From the NCBI GenBank assembly GCA_029204225.1, contig CM055109.1, forward strand, positions 40,347,791 through 40,411,790: 64,000 nucleotides of DNA, given 5' to 3'. Position 1 is the stretch's first letter; each line of letters opens with the position of its first letter. A program made the translations under genes and the position numbers. Below are positions 46,166-59,139 of the stretch, in pieces. Source of the stretch: Diphasiastrum complanatum. Lineage: Eukaryota > Streptophyta > Lycopodiopsida > Lycopodiales > Lycopodiaceae. The notes below the pieces were generated by a model, which saw nothing but the letters and a program-made list of their open reading frames with translations, was not told where the DNA came from and searched no databases.

Positions 46166-48360
46166 CTATAAAACCACTAAAAGAGGAACTAGATATTTAT
46201 TTCTTGAATTGTGTCCTCCATGATTTGTTGCTCTATGAAATGCTCCCCTTGCTTGCCAATGAGATTTTTCCATGCCTTGTGATGACTTGATACTTAAGCT
46301 CCCATATTCCTTTGCAAAATAAGTTGCATGATGAAGAAGGATGTGCTGCAAACAATAGTTTTGATTAGTTACATCAGTAAAAAAAATATAAGTCTGAATG
46401 AGAAAAGTACCAGATAATGATATAGATTAGTACCATGTAATGAGTAATGTTGTCTTTTTTTCAACAATCATGTATAGATTTTACAAATGTGGTGCAATGA
46501 TTTTGCAAAGTCCTCATATCTTCTGATGATAGGTTTTCTTTCTTGATAACACCTATGAGTTTGTCTAAGTTGGTCCACACTCGTCCCTTTTCCACTCGAT
46601 TACTTCCAATGTTCGTGTGGCTTGAACAAATTTTCTCCAAATTTCGTATTTGACACTTGATTCTTTGCATGTGTGATTGGATAAGATTTTGTTCATCAAA
46701 GTGACACTCACTCGTTCCAACTTCTAGCCCTTGATGATTTCAGATTCATCCAATTTTATTACAATAATGATCTTTCCATTTACTTGATGTTCGTCTAGTT
46801 TATAGAATCGAATAATGTATTTTAGAACATTTTCAATATCAAGAAAAATATTATTGCAATCGTTGCAATTGAGCTCACCATATTCTGATTTTTATAATTC
46901 AGTTATATGAAGTGGTTGGCCAACTACTTTGAACATTCCGTCATTATAAAAATTTCTAGCTAATCTTACCCGATATGGACGCGGACGATAAATTTTCTTC
47001 ACCATCACTTGGGAAAAAGCTTCTTTAACTATTCTAAAAAAAGTAGAATAAGCATTTCTGCTAATTCCAGATACATCACATGCACCTTGTATCACATTCG
47101 CATCCAAGTATGATTGAACCTTAATCAAAATAGTCTCTACAATTTCATTTTTCATTTTTTCAAACCGAGCATTTTTTATCATTTCCTTTGATAACTTTCT
47201 AGGTAAAACATGATTTAAAGATGATCCAATGCATGACCGATATGTTAAATAGTCCTTTGCCACCAAACATAATTTGCAACAAACATATGAAACTCAAATT
47301 ATGTTTAATAAATAAATAATCCATGTTATCAATTGCAAATCAAACTTAAATGACATATACAAGTCAAATAAACAGTTTATATGACAACATACTTGAATGC
47401 TCAAATTCTTTTTTTCTGATTGCCGCTATGTGTAGATAAGTCATCAATATTTTTCATCCATACTTTCTTTCTTTTTCTTTTCATCATTGCCTTATTGATA
47501 ACTTTTATATCAACAACATATTTAAACTCTCGGATCGCAACTTTTCCATGGATTCTAACATTTCTTGGTTTGATCCCCGAAGAGTAGTTACAGTAGCATT
47601 CAACTTTGACATAGCATTCTTGAGTGCATTGTTTTCAGCACTAGTGTGTTGCACATAATGAAACAATTGTTGATTTGCACGTTGCAATTGTTGATTAGCA
47701 AACTGTAATTGTTGATTGAGACAAGATATGCTATGCATTCCAATATCACGCAATCTTTGACAATATCCAAGTAATCCGCTATTTCCTTCACATACATATA
47801 TGAGAATGTGAGTTACGGACTTAAAATCTGGACACAAATTGGTAGCTGGATCATTAGGATAAATTGATCCATCCACCCACAAATCTATATTCATATGGTT
47901 ATTTATTCTCAATTCTCTACCTATTGCGGCAACATTCTTTGCAACTTTTGCATTTTTCTTAATAATTGGAGTGCATTCCATCGGAAGAGCAACATGCAAA
48001 TGTAACATTGCCATTGTTAAAGCTACAATCATGTAAATGGATCAAACTACAGCAAATCGATATGAATAGATCTAGCATTCCTTACTTTTGTAATGTTTAT
48101 GTCGCATTGAAAAATTGCCCCGTCTCATATTTCACTATAAGCTGCATGATCCATTTGGCTGTACCAAATTCGGGCTTGTCTCTGCAGCAGACTAGGGAAT
48201 ATGCATAATTTGTCTGCATTCGTTCCCTCACTATTGGAAACAACAATGGTTTGATGACCCAGTCCCTGATGGATAGTTTAGATTTTAGGTAGTTTAAATC
48301 TAGGCAATCAGTTAGGTAGATATTAGAGTAGCTAGACCGATTAGATCGATCAGGATAGAC
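46166..48360 (-). CDS. Copy B of an unrecognised multi-exon, transposase-like gene family
   Basis: Segments from 5' to 3': 48360-48098 (LSIRDWVIKPLLFPIVRERM, ending in a TAA); 48032-47505 (MIVALTMAMLHLHVALPMEC, NIDLWVDGSIYPNDPATN, then Gln/Asn-rich coiled coil with LNQQLQFANQQLQRANQQ); a basic tail to donor GTATGT at 47392; 47280-46892 (VIQGACDVSGISRNAYSTFF, FKVVGQPLHITEL); 46890-46435 (GKIIIVIKLDESEI, LERVSVTLMN); and 46345-46166 (HILLHHATYFAKEYGSL, SSQGMEKSHWQARGAF). The last intron (46433-46346) joins HYM to HILLHH in frame. Stops and one frameshift suggest partial decay. The C-terminal H...H...GSL..SSQGxEK pattern recalls transposon proteins of animals and protists; the Asp of KLDES and Glu of GMEK are candidate catalytic residues, an inference only. 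Confidence 0.5.
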
Positions 48361-48689
48361 TTAGAGCTAGTCCTAGGATAGTTGACCGTAATAAATAGAG
48401 TAGCTTATCTAAGGTCTAACTCAGATTACTTAGGAATAGGTCGTTAAAACATATTAGATTAGATAGATCTAGATTAAATAGTCTTAGGTCCATAAGTATC
48501 AAATAGCTTAGGTTTAGAATAAGATTAGAATAGATAGGTTAAATTCGATCACAAGATCCAAAAAAAATGAGAGAGATGGGGTAAGGAAAAGAAGAGCAAG
48601 GACATTCAATTTGTAAATCAATAGAGATTCCACCTTTTTGATTATAAATGGACATGCTTTTACCTCCACTATTCAGATCCCAGATGGTG

Positions 48690-48975
48690 GTACGTAATTC
48701 AAGTTGCTCCTTGAAGTAAAGAAGATATTTCAAGATAGAGATGTTGCAAAGGACATGCAGCCACCATTAGTACCTAAACAAGACGGTCAAGCTGATGATA
48801 CTAATGATCTGGATCCGCATGCTTCTAAATCTCAATCAAATAATTATGTCAATCATGATGGACCATGATTTGATGATTCGACATTGCACAATACACCTTC
48901 TCAATCATTTTCATTGTCGCCATCACCATCGACTTGTGAAGATCATTGTGTATTCATGATAACAATGCCATAGGG
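48690..48975 (+). pseudogene. Polar coding-like remnant
   Basis: A plus frame reads KLLLEVKKIFQDRDVAKDMQ, PPLVPKQDGQADDTNDLDPH, and after one TGA continues FDDSTLHNTPSQSFSLSPSP. The Asp/Asn/Ser/Pro-rich text looks like a disordered protein segment. No family is recognised. Confidence 0.3.
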
Positions 48976-51454
48976 AATTTGTGGATAGAGTTATAGATAG
49001 ACTCAGTTAGTTTGGTGGAATTGTCACATAATGTAGCAAATGATATCGATGTGATTATACGTGAATAAATCATACAAAATGATGTATGACAACTTACTAT
49101 ACTACAAATTTTATTGCTCACATATGCAATTGCAATTGTTTACTTGATGAAAGTTCATATGCATAATGCATTTTTAATTAAATAATTGATCGATATATCA
49201 TTTTGATTTTTACTTGTCTATATGGCCTTTGTTGTTGATATTGATGAGCATACCTTCTTAAAAGTCTATAAAAGTCATCTTTGCATATTGACATAAATAT
49301 CAAGGCTCGTTAATTTTCATCTGTGTCAATATATTAGTCAATGCTTTATTTATGCTAAATTTCAATATTTCTACCACTACTTATTGTGACACTTATACTG
49401 ATGTCGATCAACACCCATGGACAAATATTGTTTTTGCATTCATGTCGATGATTTATTCAAATTTATAAAATTTTGAAGAAAAAAAATTGCGACAAATGTT
49501 GTTTACATCTAATGATTTGTGAACATTGTTTGATGATGCAATCTAATAATGCTAACCATGATGAGAAATTGGACTACAAACAAATTCAACAATATACAAA
49601 GTTTGGGAGGCCAAAATTCATTAAACGTTGCTACTAAATGTGATGGCTGATAAGAAACTTAATGTACTTTAATTGATGGTGAGTTTTTGAAAGTAATTAT
49701 GGCTTCTATTGTCACTATGAATATGGTTTCTTTTTCCCTTGTGAACAAAAAGGTAGATGGTTAACAATGTAGAAAATAACTTCAAGCGTCAACTAAAGAT
49801 GTTAGTTTATCTTCCATTCATGTATGTCTTCCATATGGTCGACCCTCTTGGTGCCTAACATTACCACTCAATTTTTGAAAGTTGGGGATGCTATGAAGAC
49901 CAAAAAAAAAAGTATTGTACTATAGCATCTGAGACTTATTGAGCCAAAGGCCAAGTTGTATGGGGCAAACCCTCTCAATAAACCTAAATGGCAACTTTAA
50001 GGAAGTTCTCCCTTAATAGCCTCCGGATGATAGGATCTTTTGCTAGTGTTGATAAGATCTTTTGCTAGTAATTGGACAGCTACTGATTACAATGTTTCTA
50101 AGCATTTTTAGCAATAGTAATAAATAAATTTCCAACAAGTTATTTTTCTCTTTAAAAGAAACAATTTATTTATTTATTTGCATTTCATTCTTTGAATACT
50201 ACATTCCAAAACATAGAAGCAATGGAATATGTTCTATTGCATCTATGCCCCTGATTTATAGCTCTTTAGGTCTAAAAGCATACGATAATATTTATAGTTC
50301 CTTAATTGCTAGGAACAACTTACACACACTCATGGTCCCCTATTTTTTATGCTAATATGAATAATCCTCTTTATTTGAGGTGCTCCACAAAAGGTGTATG
50401 GTCCTTTGGCCAAAATTCAAGAAAATTTTGCAAGCAACAACAATGCTATAGTATTTAATATCACTTAAATACTTTGAATCTACTACTAGCTATTTTCCAT
50501 ATTGGCTTTTGTCCTTGTAGCCATGTGATCTACTACTTTCTATATGAAAGATCATCAAACAATTTCGATGTGTCCAAATGTAATTGCATGCACTCTATGG
50601 ACAATCTCAGAACCTGACTATGCAAAATGCAACAAGTTGCAACATGGAACCTTCTACAAAAACAACTAGAGACATACAAAAATACTTACAATTCCCAAAA
50701 GAATATCCTATTCTAACATCATTCCTTTTGTAGATAGGTGGAGGTGAGTAAATTCCCTTCCACAAAGATGTGGCAAAATAGTGCTAGGTAACTTCATTGT
50801 GTTGTCATAAAACTCTTTCCTAAAAAAGGTGGGACATATTTTCATTATCAAATTACACTTGCATTATGTATGATGTTGTTTTGTGAATTTTGGTTTTGTT
50901 AGGTCACACACGCACCATCAAGAAGAGAACCTGCTATCACATTAAGCAAATGTAGAAAGGCATAATCAAATTCAATATCCAAGCTCCCCAAAGTGGCAGG
51001 TTCTAATTGGCTACTTACTATGACCTTTAGGAGTTCATGGTCACTTGCTTTGTATTGGCAAGGACTAGATTCAAATCTAAACCCTGATTGGCATTCAATT
51101 GTACTTGTGTTGATTGCAATCTTCATGTGTCTCCATGTATTTAGTGTCCACTATGTGTTGAATTGTTATTGGTGCATTTTAGAACGCTAATCTTTTAGCA
51201 TTCTAATAGCTGTAGATCTTGGATACACGACAGTTTATCAGAAGAAGCAAAGTAGTACAACCTAGAACTTGAACACAGCCAAGTCGTAGAGTAGTAATTC
51301 ATTATGTTTGCCGTACAATAAGAGCAAACATAAGACTGAAGTATATAGCTATTCATCCTACATTGTGATAGCAAGACTTATTTATTATCAAGTATCATCT
51401 TACAACTTTTTACTCTATACATTATATATTTTGACTAGCAAAATGCTAACCATT
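48976..51454. other. No recognised gene
   Basis: AT-rich DNA. The last few hundred bases before 51454 probably include the 3' untranslated region of the PFK gene. Confidence 0.4.
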
Positions 51455-53824
51455 CTACTTCAAGGTGCCATTTGGGTTTGTCAAGGCAAGAACCTGCTCT
51501 TCTTGCTTGATAAAATCGGGTTGATTAGTGAGTGATCTCACCCATGCCCATACATGATTATTGACGTCCACAACTTTCTGGTTGTATGCAACCTGTTCTA
51601 GAGGAATGTAACAGTAGGCCCCATTTACAGGGCCTGAAACAAAACCTGTATAGCCAGCAATGGCACCATGCATTGCAGAATGGGCAAGCAAAGTACAGTA
51701 ATATGTGTCTGTAGCATTGCTAGGAACTGCCCTGACCATGTAGGTTGGATCAATATACTTGAGTGCAAAAAGTTTATCTGGATGTTGTGTCTTTCGATGA
51801 TTTTTCAGTTGTGTGCTTAACCAAAAGCCAATATCCTGAGACAACACGTTTCCTGACTCGTCTTTAACATTTTCGGTATTCTTTGGGATCAGGTCTTGTC
51901 CAGCTCCTTCTGCAACAACAATAACACAGTGTCCATTTTCTGCAAGCCGTTGGTCCACAAATTCAAACAAACCACCAGAACCCTCCAAAAAAAATGGTAC
52001 TTCTGGAATCAAAACGCAGTCCACATCTCTGCTACTAAGTGTCGCATGAAATGCAATATGCCCTGCGTATCGCCCCATCAACTTAACCAGACCAACGCCA
52101 TTGGGTGTACTTGATGCTTCCACATGTGCCGCGTTGATGGCTGCTTGCGCTACTTCAACAGCTGTTTGAAATCCGAATGACCTGTACCACGCTTATCAGT
52201 AGAATGATCCAAGAAACGTTTTATCTCAGCATACTTATGCACGAAGTTACACTAAAAAATTTCAAGCAGCTTCAATCCAAGCACAGCTTTCAACTTCTTT
52301 CTCACAAAAGTGCTGTATATTACAAAAAGAGAGACAAATTAAATCCAATGGAATTGTACTATGCTCATCAGTAAACTCGCCCGAGAGATATTTGCACTAA
52401 TCATACTTATCAGCCATGCTTATGCGTAAATGTTACACCAGAAACATCTAAGAAGTAACTCCAAAGCTAAGCACAGCCTTAACCTGTTTCTACGAAATAC
52501 GGAGTACGCTGTATACAATATGAGCATGACCGGATCAAGGTTTTCTTTTTCATTAATAAAACTTAGATTTTCACCTAAAATCTAATCGTACAGATTTGCA
52601 GTATGATTTCATTCACTCAAAAATCTACCTACTCCCACTTGTTGTACACATATTTGAAATTTAGATGCAGCGTATCTCTTGTTTTATCCATCAACCATTG
52701 AACCAAAGAAATTAACGAAGCTCTTTCCTCTCACTCTGAGAGTCTGACTCTCTCCAAGCCTTCTGGGCAATGTGAGTTCATAATCAAGCCGTGCCAAAAC
52801 CTAGCAAATTACTTGATGAATATCAATGATTGTGAGCAGAGACACTAGCAAAACCACACGTGAGAAGAGCTGAATACCTATCAATGACAGCCACATCATT
52901 GTCTACAGTCTTGGGAATGCATGCTATGGAAACCTTGAGCCCTCGTCTTTTCACCTCCTTGAATATCTCATGAGCACCGCGCAGTGTCCCATCTCCTCCA
53001 ATGATGAAAACAAGGTTGTATCCCCGATCCTCAATGGAATCCCCAATCTTCTTCAAATCCATTCCACCGCGTGAAGTATCTAACATGGTGCCTCCGACTT
53101 TATGCCATTGATCGACCACCTTAGGGTTCAGAGGAAGAGTGTTAAATGAATAGAACCCTCGATATCCTGCTTGGATACCACTGATCTCTCTTACACCGTA
53201 CAGATGCCACAGCCCGTTCACTAACTCTCTGATCACTGTGTTTAATCCAGGGCAGAGCCCTCCGCATGTGACAATGGCAGCTTTCACCTCCTCGGACTCG
53301 AAAACCACCTTATCCCTCGGCCCTGCGCGAAGAAAATACTTCTGGATCTGCGAGGCAGGATCGCTTGCGTTTATGCAGACGTGTTGTGCCACTAAATCGT
53401 CTTCTGTTACGAAAAATCCTTCAACCGGATGGAAGTAGCTATTCCTGGTGAGAGGATTGGCATACCAGGTCAGATCTGGAAACAAATCGCTCAAATGAGA
53501 AACTTTCTCATCGTGCAGCTTCGGATCTTGCACCTCAGCTTTGCCATTCTCATGCTTAAGTGCGTCCATATCTTTCTCAGCAGCCGATCGTCGCCAAGCT
53601 CCCCGGCGCTGCAACTTCCTCTTATCTTTCAACAACCACTCCGATCCGCTTCCAAAACCATCACTGCAATTGAAGATCAATCCACATGCAAATCCAGGAC
53701 CTCTACAGGCAGCAACAGATCCTCGCACTCCTGCTCGATTGCTTGTCTGTTCCACACTATTTATACAGAATTCAGCACCAAAAACACCAGAAAATTGCAT
53801 CAATCCGCAGCTGACGGCCGCCAT
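51455..53824 (-). CDS. PFK: ATP-dependent 6-phosphofructokinase, probably plastidic
   Basis: Exon 1 is 53824-52878 and exon 2 is 52181-51455, with one 696-bp intron (donor GTATTC, acceptor TACAG) splitting an Arg codon, giving 557 residues. It converts fructose 6-phosphate plus ATP to fructose 1,6-bisphosphate in glycolysis. Landmarks: CGGLCPGLN (about 188-195), YRGFYSF (221-227), GGDGT (276-280; Gly in the position that is Asp in PPi-dependent enzymes), PKTVDND (304-310, catalytic Asp), MGRYAGHIA (351-359), IPEVPF (374-379) and [13 protein letters not shown] near the end. The Gly plus Lys pattern (GGDGT with PKT) is that of plant ATP-PFKs. The first 80-90 residues are Ser/Ala/Arg-rich and extend beyond the conserved core, consistent with a plastid transit peptide (PFK4/5-like). 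The start is the only upstream ATG in frame. Confidence 0.95.
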
Positions 53825-53865
53825 TGAAGCTGTTTTTCAAGCTCTTTCATCGGGATCGGAACGGC

Positions 53866-53867
<2 letters not shown>

Positions 53868-53916
<49 letters not shown>
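53868..53916 (-). repeat. (GA)n tract just upstream of the PFK start
   Basis: About 24 GA repeats on the coding strand, 44-92 bp upstream of the ATG, so probably in the 5' untranslated region or core promoter. GA-rich leaders are common in plants and can bind BPC-type GAGA factors; that role here is inference. Confidence 0.85.
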
Positions 53917-53919
<3 letters not shown>

Positions 53920-55119
53920 CATATTATTATATAACTGTAAAGTCTCATACATGAATGCAACGGCTGGATCACGTTAATCCAGAGGCCTCCTTTATGCCAT
54001 TTATGTCATTTCCTTTGAATTTTCAAGTATTGTGGGAGAGCATTATAGGAATATATATGTTCTAGAATGCCAAAAGTGGGACCTCTCCAACCTAAAATTC
54101 ATGCCAACAAGTGCTGAAGACCCAAAGCCTTTCAAAGAGTCAACTTCCCCAAGTGACGGGTCTTACATGGCTACCCATTTTGTAACTTAAAACCAGAGTC
54201 TACATAAAATTTTTACACCTCATTTGGTCTGTGTAATTTGTTAAAACGATGTTCAGATTCACATTATAGCGTTGCGCCTCAGAAGAGTGCATAAATCTCG
54301 TAGCAATTGTGAAGGTAAAAAAAAAACATACGCGTGGCATGTTGCGGAGGAGCCTGATTACAAGCCATAGCAGGGCCTCACAAAAAAGTTTCATCTCAAC
54401 CGTCCATCTGTCAAGTCTTTCATTCGATGGCTGGCTACTGTCTTGCACTAAATTTTGTCCGTCCTGCAGCTCAACCTGCTACTAGGTAGCCAGCCTCCTC
54501 ATGAGGGATACCTAGTACCTAACCTATAGCTTTTAAAGCTTAAGCAAATTGACAAGTGCCATTATTGTGTTTGAAGTGGTATTTCTTAAGGGCAAACTCT
54601 ATTCCTTTTTCATGTCATGACACCCCCCCCCCCTTTTTTCTTAGAGAATAAATCTTAAATCATATGTTGAAGATTGTTGCCTTGCCCATTCGTAAGTCCT
54701 TTGGAGTCTTTAGTCATGCTTTTCAAATCTTCATTAAATTCTAAATTGTAATTTTAGCCTTGGGTGTAAGGGCAAGGGATCTTGACCTTTTATAGAAGTT
54801 GAAGTGACAACATCTTTATGATACCTTTGAGGATAAACTAGTCTTTTTATTAATATTTAATGGGTAAAAAATGTGCTTTGATTATTATGGGGTTTCTAGA
54901 TACATCCAAGACTTTTTTATGTTTAATGCATTGAATCATTATTTCTAGATTCATCCAATTTTTTGATAAGTTTCAAAGCATTGAAATTGTGGTTTGACTA
55001 TTACTAGGCTTTAAAAATTCATCTTTTTCAATCTAGATTCATCCAATTTTGTAATAAGCTTTAATGCATTGAAATTGTAGTTTGATCGTTACTAGGCTTT
55101 ATAAGTTCATGTCTTTGAA

Positions 55120-55174
<55 letters not shown>

Positions 55175-55863
55175 CCTTGTCATTTGTGGTGAGGCTTGGC
55201 CTCTACAAGATCCAATCAACTTCAAGGGCATGTTTGCCTTTGGGAAATTTTGATTTATCATGGACAAAATGTACAAACCTTGAAGAGGTTATTCAAAATA
55301 CAAGTTCTTGGTTTCACTTAGACTTGAAGGTTGAAATTTGAATAGTGATTGAAGGAACCCTTACATAGTAGAACTTGTAAGTTATAATCTAAAAATAAAC
55401 CATTAAATAAAAGAGAAAATATATTTGAAGTAGTCTCTAGAAGCAAATATCTATTCTCAAGGGAAAGATAGCTAATTGTCAAAGTTATCTATGATGTTGG
55501 TGGAGTCGTAATTAATAAACTAAAGATATGGATATAGAGAAGCTAGGAGAGTCCCATCAAAGAATCTTCAATTTTTCTAGTTCCAAATGCTTTGTAGTAA
55601 GCTTTTTATTTTTCTAAAATGGCACAACAAAATTTATCACTAGAAAATATTACAATATCACTCAACAGTGCCTGAAATAAAATGTGAATTGGATGCCTAG
55701 AGGAGAAACGTTAAATCGATTCACTCAGTGGAATCAATTCTTTGAGCTAGTGGTAGCTGAAGTAGGAGCGAGAACCTGTTATTGGATTAGTAGTGTGTCA
55801 AACCACTAGTGTGAATAAAGAGTGATCAAGAAGTGTATAATTGCAAAGACAAAATTAGTAGCG
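53917..55863. other. PFK upstream region and intergenic DNA with a CT microsatellite
   Basis: Contains the presumed PFK promoter next to 53917, a run of Cs near 54628-54640 and a pure CT tract at 55122-55168. The motif CTAGATTCATCCAATTTT recurs around 54950 and 55035. No gene recognised. Confidence 0.5.
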
Positions 55864-57115
55864 TGAGACAATTTTGTGAAAATTTGTCAACTAGTTTGTT
55901 GGTTTATTGGCATTTTTGGAGGCCAAAATGAAATCTCAACTTAGAGATAGTTTCATATTTGTCAATAAAGGCCTAAATAGTGTTTGTAATATTTTTGGCA
56001 AGTAGATAAGCGGATGAGGTTGGCTTTGGACCCATTCTAATTGGCTAATTTTGGTACATTGCATCTAGACTAGTATTTCTAGGTTTTTGATGAAGTATCT
56101 AGAAGTTTCCAAATTAGGTCAAGTTTGGGGCAAGTGGCCAAATGACATTTTGGAAGCTATAAATAGCTATACATGCTTGGAGAAATAATCATCAAAGTTT
56201 CTTTCTTTGTGGAGAATTCATCTCTTGTGTTTCTATGTCCATCTCATGTGTTTCTCTCTTTATATCTTGGATTTCTATATGTAGAATGTTGATTTTATTG
56301 TAGATCTTGCTTTCACACGTGTGAAGTACAAAATTGTACTGCTTCAGTACAGAAAGGGTCAGTACTAAGCCATATCTAGATGTTTATGATTAGATCTTTG
56401 TGCATTTCTAAGTTTTAGCATGCATAAAGTAGTGATTTCTATCTTCTAGCTATTTCTAGATGTGCAACCAAATTTGGCTAAAAATAATTGATGAACTAAA
56501 TGTGTTTTGATCTCTGATTTTTCACATGGTATCAAAGCAGGTTGTAGGCCAAAGTTGGTGGATTTTCCAAACATAGAGGTTGATTTGAGGGCGCCATAAA
56601 TTCTATGTGGATTTGGAGGTGTTTCTAGCTCAAATCTTGTAGTTTCAAGTATAGAGTTTGGATCTTTGTGATCTTGAAAGCATTTTAGGTCAAAATACTT
56701 GTAGATGGCCAATTTTTGAAACTATTTACTATAATTTGAAGACAAAAATTGCTTGTGATTGTGGATGCTACATTCTATTAGACGAGATATCTAGATTCTA
56801 GCCTTTGCATGTAGATTTTGTTTGATTCATTATATTGCATTTATGGTGAAATCCTAAATTTGATAGAATCTCTTGATTTTAAGTTGTTGGAAGTTTTCAA
56901 GAGTGTGTTTCAATCTTGGGTGTTGCCCAAAATACATCATATTGTGTTTAGATCTATTGTGATCAAAGAATCAAGATTCTATGTGCTAGGATTTGATAGA
57001 AAGAGAAAAAGGAGAGGCTAGATTATTTCCATATCTTTGTGATTTCTTCTTGAGTTTCATTTGTTGATTTTCAAGGGAGTGCTTAGTGCATTGAAACAAG
57101 TTCAAAGATGAAGAA
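55864..57115 (+). mobile_element. 5' LTR and leader of a copia-1-like element, truncated before gag
   Basis: The LTR (about 55864-56526) shares TTTGTCAACTAGTTTG, CACACGTGTG (56314-56323) and the TTCACA end with the copia-1 LTR. It is followed by TGGTATCAAAGC as PBS. The next 590 bp match the copia-1 leader (34322-34921), including GTGCATTGAAACAAGTT, but homology stops just where the gag ATG should be. Confidence 0.8.
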
Positions 57116-57289
57116 ACTTAATGTTTCTAGCCACAAAGCTTTGATAGCTTTTGAGTTCGTGTCTGCATAAATGCACGGAAAGGAACAACAGGTCTTTGTA
57201 TCCACAGAAATACAAAGGAATTGCCCATAGGTAGGAACCACTCCAAACAATAACCATCTAAATAAAGGTTTTAACAAAGGCCAAGACCC

Positions 57290-57365
57290 GAAGACACGAA
57301 GGTCAAACATACGAAGACTCGAAGGCGAAGATCCGAAGTTCAAAGACCGAAGGACCTCGAAGGGG
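57290..57365. repeat. Clustered CGAAG motifs
   Basis: CGAAG or CCGAAG occurs about nine times in 75 bp, at irregular 7-12 bp spacing, flanked by AT-rich DNA. It looks like a degenerate tandem repeat. Confidence 0.6.
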
Positions 57366-57639
57366 ACATGTTCAGATGTTTATTTCGCACTATGGCTCAT
57401 TCTTGTTGAATGCTTAAACAAATTAATAACGTAGGTCAATAGTGTCTGGAAGATTATAGATCTGATCTAGCAGCAGTAGCCACCAATCAAAATTGAATTC
57501 TATCTGAGTACAGTGAACCCGTTGTTCATGTTGAGATACACATCAGTTGTATCAAAGCAATCAAAGTTTGAAGTAAAAAGAGTGCGAACACAAATTCCTT
57601 CCGATTTCATTTCGTGTAATTCTTGAAGATAGCCTAACA

Positions 57640-58560
57640 CTTGACCTCACGACACTCTTTAATGCAAGAGAGATGTGGGATGCATTACTGATTAGGTTCT
57701 GACAAAATCACGCAGCCAGATAATGCTTCTCGAAGACCAGCTAACCAGCCTACGATGGGATGGCAAAGACCTCACATCCTTTATCCAAAAGATGAAGGAT
57801 CTGTTCCTTTCGTTACAAAATTCCGCTTCTAGAGAATTCGTCAATAAAGGTAATGAAATGCTTTGCATCTAGCAATGAAGAAGTTCGCATAGGTCCACAT
57901 ATATATGTATAAACAACATCTAGTAGATCTTTTGCTGCATGCATATGGTTTGATCTAAAAGGAATCCTAGTCTGCTTTCCAAAGATGCAACTATGACAGA
58001 TAGGGAGATTGACCTTACTAGAAGGATAGTCGAGATCAAGAACCATGGATTGTCTGGACATGTTCATAACATATGCATGATTCAAGTGTCCTAAGTAATG
58101 ATGCCATAGTAATGCTTTATTGACTAGAACAGAGGTTTTCAAGGCTTGACTAGAGTCAGAATAGCAATGTGCCAATCTATATAAGTAACTCTACTGATGA
58201 GTGCAAGAATCTTATTACTCCTATCAATGATTTTGCATTAATCAGATTCAAATTCTACCTTATGACGTAAATCTGTAATTCTACTCTCTGATAACAAATT
58301 TGTAGAGAGTTTAGGAACATATAAGACCTTTGATAGTAATTTGAATTGATCATGCTGGAACCACAATCTTACAATACCTTCACCTTCAATAGTGTGAGTA
58401 CTATTGTCACCAAGATGAACAAATTTCTTCATGCTGTAAGGAGTGTAGGAGTTGAAGATCTCACGTTGATTGGTCATATATTGAGTTGCTCCATAATCCA
58501 AAAATCATGAATCATCCAAAAATGCGCTTTGATCTTTGACCATGAATGCGCCTTCGTCCA
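57640..58560. mobile_element. Inverted chimera of copia fragments: gag (+) joined to protease/integrase (-)
   Basis: On the plus strand 57640-57835 encodes copia gag text (MLLEDQLTSLRWDGKDLTSF, IQKMKDLFLSLQNSA) with one stop. From about 57813 the minus strand encodes the rest of a copia: protease-like MDYGATQYMTNQREIF (58501-58238), GAG-pre-integrase LLWHHYLGHLNHAYVMNM with CHSCIFGKQTRIPF, and the start of integrase VYTYICGPMRTSSL ... FITFIDEFSR (58175-57813). The opposite orientation of adjacent domains requires an inversion or a composite insertion. Confidence 0.75.
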
Positions 58561-59139
58561 CTTTCATTTAGGGTTGTCTCACACTTTGTCAGAGTCATTT
58601 CCTTAACATTTGAGGCTCTTTAGAAATAGCGAAAAATGCGACACTATGATTTTACACGAGATTTTTGTTAGGCGAAAAATGCAAAAAAAGAGACATTGCA
58701 TTTTTCAACGGGATTCCTAACAGGCGAAAATGGAGACACTGTCGTAAATCCATATAATTCTATAGACTATGTAAAAACACTTATAATTTTGCAGACTGTA
58801 TAAAAACACAGGAAAATCTCCAAAACTGGATAAACAATGGATGAAGATTAAAATCGATTAGTCGATTGGTAAGAAAGAGAATAATCCAACAAGGAGAAGC
58901 CGAAGAAACCGTTCAGAACTAAGAGGGAGTCAAACCAAAAACGGGATCGAGATCAGTAGATGGAGACAGTCGCCAAAGGCAAATACAAGAGCAAAGACAA
59001 GGCAGACAACAAGACGGTGAAAAGAAAACATGCGTGAGATGTAAGAGAGAAGGTGTATAATGGCCTATTCGAAAGAACCAAGAGTGCCAGCAGCTACAAC
59101 CACCTACATCCAGAACAGAATCGGCAAATCCGGTGTTTC

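Noticed and set aside
53429-53954. Plus-strand frames of 132 and 137 codons opposite PFK exon 1
   Set aside because: Antisense shadows of a well-supported PFK exon.
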